Source: Thermoplasmata archaeon (GTDB lineage: Archaea; Thermoplasmatota; Thermoplasmata; Lutacidiplasmatales; UBA184). From it: 32,859 nt of DNA. The notes beneath the pieces were generated by a model. That model ran no database searches, had not been told where the DNA came from, and saw only the letters and a program-made list of their open reading frames with translations. Both the position numbers and the translations under genes were made by a program. This document shows positions 1 to 8,260 of the stretch, in pieces. Location: positions 1 to 32,859 of the forward strand of contig JASHOP010000059.1 of the NCBI GenBank assembly GCA_030041075.1. Reading direction: 5' to 3'. How positions within the stretch are numbered: the first letter of the stretch is position 1; the number at the start of each line of letters is the position of its first letter.

Positions 1-653
1 AGCTCTGTAAGAGCCCTGGGATCAAACCGCAGTATTCCCCTGTGGGTCAATCCAAGGTACAGGAGAGCTACGTCGGACATCAAGTTGGCATGTTCAAGCA
101 GGCCGATCCCGTCGTCGAAGACGTGAGTCCGAATCGAGATGGAGCTATTGTTGAAGCCCGGGGGAATTCGGCTCAGCACCCTTAGCGATCTACGCGAGGT
201 CCGTCCAGGCAGCGTGACCAATCCGAGTTTCTGCCAATGAGCCAGTTCGCTGTCGTGCGGAAATCGACCCTGGTAGGGACGGCCACGTGCGTCGATTGGC
301 GAGTAGCCGTTCTGCAGGTAGGTGAGCTCGGTGTCTTGGAAAGCCTCCTGAACGAACGCGAGCCGGTCGGGCAGGTAGCAGTCGTCGTCCTCGAGCATCG
401 TGGCGATCTCGCCCGAGGAACGATGCAAGCCGTCCAGGATCTTTCCACCGAGGCTGACGGCGGAGGACTGGACAAACTCCACCTCTTGCCCGAGCGGGCC
501 GCGCTCAAGGATTTCGGGCCGCGTGGGACCGACGACGAGGATCTCGTAACTGCCGCGGTCCAGCGACTGATGGACCGCGGAAGCGATAGCTCCAGGAAGG
601 TAGGTAAGACGGGCGTGAAAGATGACAAGGACCGACAGGCTGGGGCGTGGCAT
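1..653 (-). CDS. Family 2 glycosyltransferase, 3' end beyond window (partial)
   Basis: Minus-strand frame from ATG at 653 is open to the window edge: MPRPSLSVLVIFHARLTYLPGAIASAVHQSLDRGSYEILVVGPTRPEILERG...GEIATMLEDDDCYLPDRLAFVQEAF...; GT-A N-terminus plus LEDDD motif. Missing from the ORF track because no stop lies in the window; the listed 182..628 and 237..695 ORFs are other frames. Confidence 0.85.
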   Translation of the reverse strand, partial: MPRPSLSVLVIFHARLTYLPGAIASAVHQSLDRGSYEILVVGPTRPEILERGPLGQEVEFVQSSAVSLGGKILDGLHRSSGEIATMLEDDDCYLPDRLAFVQEAFQDTELTYLQNGYSPIDARGRPYQGRFPHDSELAHWQKLGLVTLPGRTSRRSLRVLSRIPPGFNNSSISIRTHVFDDGIGLLEHANLMSDVALLYLGLTHRGILRFDPRALTE

Positions 654-1169
654 CCGCTCAGCTTACTCCCAAGCCTTCAATCGGCCGCCGACTAGTTGGG
701 GCGTTTGGGTCCCCTACCCGGTCGGATCGCCGAGGGCGTATCAGTCTCATGCGCGCCGATCGCCTCTGAGAAGATAGTCCGGACAGACCGCCGCCATCGT
801 CTGCGGGCCGCACGGTCGGTTGAGTCGGCAGGCGACCCCCGGCAAACATCAACGCGCTCGGTCCCAAATCACCACGTGAGTACTTAGTCGGAGCGAAAGC
901 CAGCCATCATCGTGAGTTCAAGCGGACGGTTTCGAACCCTCACGTCGGATGAGGGGGCGGGCGCAAACAGTCCAGCTCCGCGCTGAAGGATCGTCATGGC
1001 TCGATAGGTTCCTCCTGGGATCCGATGAGGCTCACGCTGGGGAAGGCTCCGGACTCGGCCACTGCTTCGCTGCGCGACATTCGCCTCGGGTGGCAAGGGA
1101 GTGAGTGAAACCCCACGGGAGACTCGGTGAACGCGTCGCAGGATCCCAGGCCAACGACCCCCGGCTACG

Positions 1170-1178
1170 ACTTAAATG
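1170..1178 (+). promoter_or_regulatory. Candidate archaeal TATA box upstream of rmlC-like gene
   Basis: acttaaatg about 35 nt upstream of ATG 1209 in a GC-rich context. Confidence 0.4.
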
Positions 1179-1208
1179 CGAGTAGGACTCCAACGCCGGG
1201 GGGGACAG

Positions 1209-1724
1209 ATGCTTCCGGGAGTGCGTGTCCTCGACCTCACACGTAACATCGACGAACGCGGTTCATTCACCGAAATCCTCCGTGAAGATTGGACATCCTT
1301 CCTCGGATCTGAACGACCGGTGCAGGCGAACTTCTCTCTGTCTTTCCCCGGCATGATTAGAGCCTGGCACCGTCACGAGCGAGGCCAGTACGACATCTTC
1401 GTAGTCGTTCGGGGATCCCTCAAAATCTGCGCCTACAACGATCTCGGAGACCCTCAGAACGGAGAGCTGGATGAAGTGGTCTTGAGCGGCGACCGGTTCC
1501 AAGCGGCCATGGTGCGGGGGCATTACTGGCACGGCACGAAGTGTGTAAGCTCCCGTCCATCCGAGACGATCTACTTCGTGACACGGCTCTACGACCCCAA
1601 GTCGCCCGACGAGATTCGTCGCCCCTGGAACGATCCATCGATTGTTCCGAAGTCGATCAACGGCAATGCCAAGGACCCCCGGATCGGGAAGGCGTGGGAC
1701 TGGAACGCGCCCCCGCACAAGTGA
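1209..1724 (+). CDS. dTDP-4-dehydrorhamnose 3,5-epimerase-like cupin (RmlC family)
   Basis: MLPGVRVLDLTRNIDERGSFTEILREDW..VQANFSLSFPGMIRAWHRHERGQYDIFVVVRGSLKI; DxRGxFxE and QxNxSxS..G..R..H pattern; ATG 1209 preferred over track start 1176. Confidence 0.8.
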   Translation: MLPGVRVLDLTRNIDERGSFTEILREDWTSFLGSERPVQANFSLSFPGMIRAWHRHERGQYDIFVVVRGSLKICAYNDLGDPQNGELDEVVLSGDRFQAAMVRGHYWHGTKCVSSRPSETIYFVTRLYDPKSPDEIRRPWNDPSIVPKSINGNAKDPRIGKAWDWNAPPHK

Positions 1725-1729
1725 GCTCG

Positions 1730-2605
1730 ATGGATCGGGCTCTGGTCCTGGGCGGGACGGGGTTCGTCGGCCGTGAGCTCGCGGAGTACCTTCGTTGCCC
1801 GACCGCTTCGCTCAGCGGAGGGGGCGGGTCGATCGCGGTCGATGCCAGGCATTTGGCTGACCTTCGGACCAAGGTGGGCCAGCTTGCGCCCCAGACGTTG
1901 GTGAACTGCGTCGGCCTGGCCGACGTAGATCTTGCCGAGCGGGATCCCGAGCTCGCGGACTCGCTGAACCGGAGAGTTGTAGATAATCTCGTTAGGATCC
2001 AGCCGGAGATGGGGTTTCGCTTAATCCACATCTCCACCGATTACGTCTTCGACGGTCAAAGGGGTGGATACCAGGAGACGGACCCCCCTAACCCCATCAA
2101 CGAGTACGGTCGTTCCAAGCTGCGAGGGGAGGAGGTCGCCTTGGGTTCCAATGGGTCCCTCGTCGTTCGCATTTCGTCGCCCTACGGCCGGGGGTTTGGC
2201 GTGCGGAAACCACAATTCTTCCGATATGTGACCGAGGCGTTGCGGTCGGGAAAGGCGGTCAAGGCGCTGACCGACCAGCGCGTGACGGCGACCTTTCTTC
2301 CGGACCTCGCGAGCGCGATCGAAACGCTGTCTCAGAGATCGGTTGCCGGGCTGGTCCACGTCGCCAGCGCCGAGGCGATGACCCGATTCGAATTTGCCCG
2401 GCAGATTGCCCGGGTGGTCGGCGCCGACCCGGAGCTGGTGACACCAGGACTCCGATCGGACATGAAGCAGTGGATGGCTCCCCGGCCCGCTGATACGTCG
2501 CTCAACATCGAGCTCTCCGAGGGGCACGGTGTGAGCTACACTCCGGTGGAGACGGCGCTCCGGTCCCTGTTGACCGTTGGACCGGAGAGGAAGGCCGGGG
2601 GTTGA
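1730..2605 (+). CDS. rmlD: dTDP-4-dehydrorhamnose reductase (RmlD), SDR family
   Basis: MDRALVLGGTGFVGRELAEYL (GxxGxxG), STDYVFDG, YGRSK catalytic motif; start ATG 1730 or GTG 1721, which overlaps the upstream stop (GTGA). Confidence 0.85.
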   Translation: MDRALVLGGTGFVGRELAEYLRCPTASLSGGGGSIAVDARHLADLRTKVGQLAPQTLVNCVGLADVDLAERDPELADSLNRRVVDNLVRIQPEMGFRLIHISTDYVFDGQRGGYQETDPPNPINEYGRSKLRGEEVALGSNGSLVVRISSPYGRGFGVRKPQFFRYVTEALRSGKAVKALTDQRVTATFLPDLASAIETLSQRSVAGLVHVASAEAMTRFEFARQIARVVGADPELVTPGLRSDMKQWMAPRPADTSLNIELSEGHGVSYTPVETALRSLLTVGPERKAGG

Positions 2606-2621
2606 GGTCGCCCCAGGGTCC

Positions 2622-3641
2622 TTAGAGCACGACCCCGCGCAACGCGACCGATTGACTCGCCGCCGTGTCGTTGAGAAGGTGATGATACCACTCAACGGTC
2701 ATGTGCCGGGTCGATGGAACGACGGCGCCGGATGCGATAGCCGATTCGATCTCATGGGCGGCGTCCACCGGGGTCAGTTGGGCGAGGAAGCGAAGCTCCT
2801 CACGAGCCCTACGGAAGCTGACACGATACGACCGTAGATCGGGGTCGCCGTACCACTCCAGCGACGGCCGCCCCTGCATCGACCCGGCGACGAGCTCCGC
2901 GAGCTTGGCGATCTGGTAGTTCTGTTCGTCGGATCCGATATTGAAGGTTCGGCCCCGGATGGAGGACGGGTCCTGCTCCAATAAGTCAGCCAGCGCGCGC
3001 GCGGCGTCCCGGACATGTAGGAACGGTCGCCACTGAGTCCCGTCCTTCATGATCGGGATCTTGCCGGTCTGTCGGGCTCCCTTTACCATACCGTTGACCG
3101 CCAGATCGAATCGCATGCGTCCTGAGAGCCCGTACAGGGTGGCAAAGCGCACCGCGGTCGGACAGAAGTTAGCGGTCGCAAGAGGCAGGGTGTCGGACTC
3201 GGCCATGACGTTGGCTCGGGCGTATGCGGTCAGCGGATTCGGGGGAGTGCTCTCGTCTAGGAGGCCGTCTCGAAAACCGTAGACGGAGCACGACGAAGTG
3301 AGGATGTACCGAGAGAGGCCCGCTTCCCGGGCTAAGCGCGCCACCCGGACGCGGCCGAGATAGTTGATATCGAACGTCTTCCAAGGGTCCATCTCCCCGG
3401 CGGGGTCGTTGGAGAGGGCGGCCATGTCAACGACCGCATCCTGACCGGCCATCATGCTGCCGTCGAACCACCGTACGTCATTGCGCACGAGCTGCAGCGA
3501 CGGATTGTCGCGGAGCGCGTCGAATACCTGGTCACCGAAGAAGAATCGATCGAGGACCGTCACCCGGTGCCCACGCTCCAGAAGCATGGGAACGAGGGAC
3601 GTTCCGAGGTACCCCCCGCCACCGGTGAGTACAATTTTCAC
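2622..3641 (-). CDS. NAD-dependent epimerase/dehydratase (extended SDR) with YxxxN in place of YxxxK
   Basis: MKIVLTGGGGYLGTSLVPMLLERGHRVTVLDRFFFGDQ...ILTSSCSVYG...NPLTAYARANVMAE...WRPFLHVRDAARAL; GTG start at 3641. Confidence 0.85.
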   Translation of the reverse strand: MKIVLTGGGGYLGTSLVPMLLERGHRVTVLDRFFFGDQVFDALRDNPSLQLVRNDVRWFDGSMMAGQDAVVDMAALSNDPAGEMDPWKTFDINYLGRVRVARLAREAGLSRYILTSSCSVYGFRDGLLDESTPPNPLTAYARANVMAESDTLPLATANFCPTAVRFATLYGLSGRMRFDLAVNGMVKGARQTGKIPIMKDGTQWRPFLHVRDAARALADLLEQDPSSIRGRTFNIGSDEQNYQIAKLAELVAGSMQGRPSLEWYGDPDLRSYRVSFRRAREELRFLAQLTPVDAAHEIESAIASGAVVPSTRHMTVEWYHHLLNDTAASQSVALRGVVL

Positions 3642-3665
3642 GGGGTCTTTCAGTGGACCCGATTC

Positions 3666-3682
3666 TTAATATGTTATCTGCC
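3666..3682. promoter_or_regulatory. AT-rich divergent promoter candidate between the SDR and rmlA
   Basis: ttcttaatatgttatct is the only strongly AT-rich stretch in the 99-bp divergent intergenic region. Confidence 0.4.
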
Positions 3683-3740
3683 GACGGACCCGTTGGGTTT
3701 GGAGCGTGACTCCGAACACGACGCGGACCGGGAAGTTTCG

Positions 3741-4811
3741 GTGAAGGGACTGGTACTTGCGGGAGGGCACGGGACCCGGCTGCGGCCCCTGACCTTCTCC
3801 GGAAACAAGCACATGATCCCGATCGCCAACCAGCCGATCCTATTCTACGGGCTACACCACCTCGCCCAGGTCGGAGTTCGAGACGTTGCCATCGTGCTGG
3901 GTCCGATCCAGGAAGGGATCCGGGAGAGCGTCGGCGACGGGTCCAAATTCGGTCTTCGGGTCGAATACATCGAGCAGGGCCCGCCCAAGGGCCTGGCGCA
4001 TGCGGTGCTGTGTGCCCACGACTTCCTCGGCCGGGACCCGTTTCTGATGTACTTGGGCGATAACCTCCTGCAGGCCGGCCTTCGTAGCTTCGTAGAGTCG
4101 TTTGAATCCGCTCATCCCGACGCGGTGGTGGGCGCATCGCCCGTCACCCATCCGGACCGGTACGGAGTCATCGAGCTGGACGACGGAAGGATCGTTTCGA
4201 TAGAGGAGAAACCCCCCCAGCCGCGGAGCAATCTCGCTCTGATCGGCGTCTACCTGTTTACCGAGTCGATCCACCCGGTGGTGGCGGCGTTGCGGCCCTC
4301 GGCGCGCGGAGAGCTCGAGATCACCGATGCCATTCGAACGCTCTGGGAGACTCGTCGCAAGGTCGAAGTGGTGCGGGTCACCGGATGGTGGAAGGATACG
4401 GGACGCCCCGGCGATCTGCTCGAGGCGAACGAACTCGTCCTCGGTACGCTTCCGGACGCGAGCTTCCGTATGGAGGGCGTCCTGGAACCGGCCGCCCAAA
4501 TCGACGGTAAGGTCGGGTTGGGGAGTGGCTCCGTGATCAAAGACGGGGCCCGCGTCACCGGGCCCGTGGTCATCGGATCGGATGTGGTGGTTTCGGCAGG
4601 GAGTCGCGTAGGGCCCAGCTGCGCCATCGGGAACGGGGTCAAACTGGACCGGTCCCAGATTCGACGGTCGATCGTTTTGGATGGGGCTATGATCGAGGGT
4701 CTATCGCTTGCGGACAGCATCGTGGGACGGAACGTGCAGTTACGGGCCTTCGAACCCATCGACCGAGATCTGACCGTGGTAATCGGAGACGCCTCAACCG
4801 CCCTCCTCTGA
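3741..4811 (+). CDS. rmlA: Glucose-1-phosphate thymidylyltransferase, long form with C-terminal left-handed beta-helix
   Basis: VKGLVLAGGHGTRLRPLTFSGNKHMIPIANQPILFYGLHHLAQVGVRDVAIVLGP; hexapeptide-like repeats in the C-terminus (IDGKVGLGSGSVIKDGARVTGPVVIGSDVVVSAGSRVGPSCAIG). GTG start 3741. Confidence 0.9.
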   Translation: MKGLVLAGGHGTRLRPLTFSGNKHMIPIANQPILFYGLHHLAQVGVRDVAIVLGPIQEGIRESVGDGSKFGLRVEYIEQGPPKGLAHAVLCAHDFLGRDPFLMYLGDNLLQAGLRSFVESFESAHPDAVVGASPVTHPDRYGVIELDDGRIVSIEEKPPQPRSNLALIGVYLFTESIHPVVAALRPSARGELEITDAIRTLWETRRKVEVVRVTGWWKDTGRPGDLLEANELVLGTLPDASFRMEGVLEPAAQIDGKVGLGSGSVIKDGARVTGPVVIGSDVVVSAGSRVGPSCAIGNGVKLDRSQIRRSIVLDGAMIEGLSLADSIVGRNVQLRAFEPIDRDLTVVIGDASTALL

Positions 4812-4949
4812 CCCCGGAGCGGGACTGTACTCGAATGGTGGCCCGAACCGGGGTCCACATCCACCCTGGCGGAAGCCCACTGTCACGGTCTGGGGAGCCT
4901 TCCGTTCTCGAGGCTCCTTTCGACCGTGAGAGGCGAGGGGGTAGTGACG

Positions 4950-6203
4950 ATGGCCGAGCGTTTTGACGTCGTGATCGTCGGGGGTGGGATCGTGGGGCTC
5001 GCCACGGCGAGGGCGGTCCACAGGCGACGGCCCGACCTGTCGATCGCGATCCTGGAGAAGGAACGTACGGTGGGCACTCATCAGTCGGGCCACAACAGCG
5101 GAGTGGTTCACTCGGGGGTCTACTACCGCCCGGGTACGCTCAAGGCGAAACTCTGCCTTGAAGGGCGGAAGGGGCTCTTGGCGTATGCCGCGGAACACGA
5201 GGTACCGGTCCGGGCGGTTGGAAAGCTCATCGTGGCAACTCGTCCCCGAGAGGTTCCGACGCTCGACGAGCTCGCCGATCGCGCACGAAGGAACGGAGTA
5301 GACTCGGTCCGACGCCTCACGGCCGAGGAACTCCAAGACCGGCTCCCGGGGATCGCGGGCCTGGGGGCCCTTCAGGTTCCCACCGCAGCCATCACCGACT
5401 ACCCTGCCCTGGCCTCGAGCCTTGCGGCGACCCTACAGCGGGACGGGGTCGCGATACTGACAGATCAGAGACTTGAATCCGCCGCACGGGAGCCCCACGG
5501 TTGGCAACTCTCGACGTACGGCCGTGAGCTCCGAACCGGCTTCGTCATCAACTGCGCCGGGTTACACGCCGACCTCGTCGCGGGGACCATGGGATCGCGG
5601 CCCCCGGTTCAGATCGTTCCGGTCCGCGGTGACTTCTATAAACTTTCGGCGCGGTTTCGGACCCAGGTACCGTGCCTCGTATACCCGGTACCGGACCCGA
5701 ACGTCCCCTTCCTCGGAGTCCATCTCACCCCCACGGTTGGCGGAGACGTGCTGGCCGGACCGAACGCCGCGATTGCGCTCTCTCGGGAAGGGTACCGTCC
5801 CGGACAGTGGGACCTCAGGCAGCTGGGCCGGATGATGGCGTACCGAGGCACCCTAGGACTCGCGCGCGGCTACGGATCTTTCGGGGCGCGGGAGTGGCTT
5901 CGGTCGTGGTGCCCGGCGGAATTCCTATCTGCAATCCGACGAATGTGGCCGTCCACGACCCCGGACGACCTTATGTCCCGCACGAGTGGCGTCCGAGCCC
6001 AGGCCGTCCGGCCCGACGGATCGATGGAGGACGACTTCGTGTTCCTGCGGGGTGAGGAGGCCCTCCACGTCCTCAACGCGCCGTCCCCGGCCGCCACCGC
6101 GTCGTTCGCGATTGCGGAGCGGATCGCGGATGAGTCCGGATTTTCCGGCGGGGTCAACGATCCGAACACGAGGTCGATAGGGGGCGAGGGAGCTCCAGAG
6201 TAG
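4950..6203 (+). CDS. L-2-hydroxyglutarate oxidase-like FAD-dependent oxidoreductase (LhgO family)
   Basis: MAERFDVVIVGGGIVGLATARAVHRRRPDLSIAILEKERTVGTHQSGHNSGVVHSGVYYRPGTLKAKLCLEG; FAD-binding GxGxxG and LhgO-typical HQSGHNSGVVHSG-Y. Confidence 0.85.
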   Translation: MAERFDVVIVGGGIVGLATARAVHRRRPDLSIAILEKERTVGTHQSGHNSGVVHSGVYYRPGTLKAKLCLEGRKGLLAYAAEHEVPVRAVGKLIVATRPREVPTLDELADRARRNGVDSVRRLTAEELQDRLPGIAGLGALQVPTAAITDYPALASSLAATLQRDGVAILTDQRLESAAREPHGWQLSTYGRELRTGFVINCAGLHADLVAGTMGSRPPVQIVPVRGDFYKLSARFRTQVPCLVYPVPDPNVPFLGVHLTPTVGGDVLAGPNAAIALSREGYRPGQWDLRQLGRMMAYRGTLGLARGYGSFGAREWLRSWCPAEFLSAIRRMWPSTTPDDLMSRTSGVRAQAVRPDGSMEDDFVFLRGEEALHVLNAPSPAATASFAIAERIADESGFSGGVNDPNTRSIGGEGAPE

Positions 6204-6390
6204 TCGACCGGTAGTGAGCCGTATCGGTCGGGAACGCGACGAAGTGCGAACGGATTGCGCGAGGGCACGACCGGCGATGGCTCCTGTCTCCGGCGTCCCT
6301 ACGCCGCCGGCCCGTTGGGATGCGCAGTGGCGGCTATCGCGCGCTTAGGGTCTCCGTTCGAGGTCTGCTATGCTGACCTCGTCGCCACCC

Positions 6391-6400
6391 ATTTAACGTT
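6391..6400 (+). promoter_or_regulatory. Candidate TATA box upstream of flippase
   Basis: atttaacgtt about 29 nt upstream of TTG 6429; supports the shorter start. Confidence 0.35.
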
Positions 6401-6428
6401 TGGAGCGAGCAGGGACTCGGGCTCCATC

Positions 6429-7979
6429 TTGGCCACGACAAGCACGACCGAGCTTCGCGACGGTTTGACCACCGTCACACGGGGCACGCTGCTCGTGTTC
6501 GTCTCGACGATCTGTCTCGTTCTGCTCACGTTCGTCTCCCGCGTCGTCCTGGTCCGCAGTCCCTCCGCGGACTGGAACTCCTTCTCGCTCGAACTTTCGT
6601 ACGCCTCCCTGCTGATTGCAGTGGCCAACCTCGGACTCCCCAGCGCCGTTGCCCGCAGCCTGCCGCACGCGACGACAGACCCCGAACGACGCACCATCGT
6701 CCGGTGGTCGGCCCTCGCCACCACGGGGTCGGCGGGGCTCGTGGTAGTCGCCCTTTGGTTGACAGCGCCCGTGGTTGCCACGGCGCTAGGCATTCCCGAT
6801 CTCAAGGTCGGTCTCGAGTTCTTCTCGATCGCCATCGCCACGTCGCTGGGCTCGAGTCTCATCGCGGCGATCTTCCGCGGATATTCCAACGTCGTCCCCT
6901 ACGCCCTCTTCCTCCAGATACTGAGCCCCGCCCTCTTCGTCGCGTTTCTCCTGGCCGCCTTGCTGTTGCCCGCTCGGGGGATTTCCTACGCGTACGCCCT
7001 AGCCGCCTACGCGCTAGCGAACGCGGTCACGCTGGTCGCGCTTGTCGCCTATGCGGCACGTCGGTTGCCGAAGCACCTGCCTCCCGGTCCGCACGCTCTC
7101 GAGGCTCGGTCCCGGCTGTTCCAATTCACCGCCCCGCTGTTCGTCGTGAGCGTCATGCTGACCCTGGCCGGCTGGGGGGATACGGTGGTGCTGGGCGTGT
7201 ATCATCCTGCCCAAGTAGGGACCTACACCGCCTCGCTGACCCTCGCCCGGCTCGTCGTGGTCGGAATCAGCTCCCTAGGGTACATCTTCCTGCCGGTCGC
7301 GACCCGTTTCCTGCGTCGCGGCAATCCGCTGGCGGTCCGCGTGACGTACGCCACGGTCACGAAGTGGATGCTGGCGTTCTCGATGCCGCTGTTCTTCTTG
7401 TTCGTATTCCTCCCCCAGCGCTCGCTCGGCCTCGTCTTCGGTCCCGCCTACTCCGCGGTCGTGGTGCCGCTCCAGCTCACGGTGGCGGGAGCATTCGCCG
7501 CCACGATCCTCGGCCCAGGATCGACCACCCAGATCGCGTACGGCCGGGTCCGTCTCCTGGCGATCAATGCCTCGGTCGCTGGCGTGATTGATGTGGGGCT
7601 GGCGCTCGCGCTCGTGCCGGCTCATGGGTACGTGGGAGCCGCGGTCGCGTGGGGTATCTCGACCTTTGTCTACGCCGCGCTCTGCCTTGCCGAGCTGGCG
7701 GCAATGGACGGGATCCGGCTCTTTGGCCGGCACTTCGTCCTCCCCCTGCTCGCGACCTCGATCCCGTTCGCTCTCGGGTTGCTCGCGTTCCGAACTCGGA
7801 TTCCCGAGTGGACGCTGCCGCCGCTGGGTCTGGCGATGGCCGGGGCGTTCGTCCTCGTGGTCCTTGCCACCCGAAGCGTGGACGACGGCGATCGACTGCT
7901 GCTGGGGGCGGTAGAGGAAATGCTGGGCCGGCCGGTTCCACTCATCCGGAGGCTCGCGCGTTGGGCGGGGGTCCGGTGA
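6429..7979 (+). CDS. Polysaccharide/oligosaccharide flippase (Wzx/MVF superfamily membrane protein)
   Basis: Polytopic hydrophobic protein, LATTSTTELRDGLTTVTRGTLLVFVSTICLVLLTFVSRVVLVRSPS..; RGTLL..S...R.. N-terminus typical of Wzx-like flippases. TTG 6429 start is more plausible than track start 6255, whose extension is non-hydrophobic and overlaps the TATA-like box. Confidence 0.85.
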   Translation: MATTSTTELRDGLTTVTRGTLLVFVSTICLVLLTFVSRVVLVRSPSADWNSFSLELSYASLLIAVANLGLPSAVARSLPHATTDPERRTIVRWSALATTGSAGLVVVALWLTAPVVATALGIPDLKVGLEFFSIAIATSLGSSLIAAIFRGYSNVVPYALFLQILSPALFVAFLLAALLLPARGISYAYALAAYALANAVTLVALVAYAARRLPKHLPPGPHALEARSRLFQFTAPLFVVSVMLTLAGWGDTVVLGVYHPAQVGTYTASLTLARLVVVGISSLGYIFLPVATRFLRRGNPLAVRVTYATVTKWMLAFSMPLFFLFVFLPQRSLGLVFGPAYSAVVVPLQLTVAGAFAATILGPGSTTQIAYGRVRLLAINASVAGVIDVGLALALVPAHGYVGAAVAWGISTFVYAALCLAELAAMDGIRLFGRHFVLPLLATSIPFALGLLAFRTRIPEWTLPPLGLAMAGAFVLVVLATRSVDDGDRLLLGAVEEMLGRPVPLIRRLARWAGVR

Positions 7980-8260
7980 TCGGAGCCCGGAGGGATGCTC
8001 GTTCTAGTCGCGGGGTCAGACTCTCGAGGTCGAGGAATGAGCTCGCTTCGTACCGGAACGTGCCACGGAGCCCACCCCTGCGTGGCGTGGATAGACCGAG
8101 CGCCAGTCGTCTCGACGGCCGAGCGAGTTGTTCATCGGTCGACCGGGGTCCTTCGACGAGCTGCCTTGGATGCGCATTCCTCCGGCGATGGGCTCGGTCC
8201 TCCCACTTCGATTTCCACTAAGTTCATGTACTAGCACGCTGTGCGGTAGGCAGGGTGGCT

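Noticed and set aside
915-950. tRNA T-loop-like gttcgaaac sequence on the minus strand
   Set aside because: The flanking 5-bp stem does not pair (GAGGG versus CCGTC) and no acceptor/anticodon arms were found.
884-1096. 70-aa minus-strand ORF in the intergenic gap
   Set aside because: No recognisable motif, low-complexity arginine-rich translation; no support for coding.
6255-6428. 58-residue N-terminal extension of the flippase in the ORF track
   Set aside because: The extension lacks homology-like features and covers the putative TATA box at 6391-6400; TTG 6429 begins a typical flippase N-terminus.
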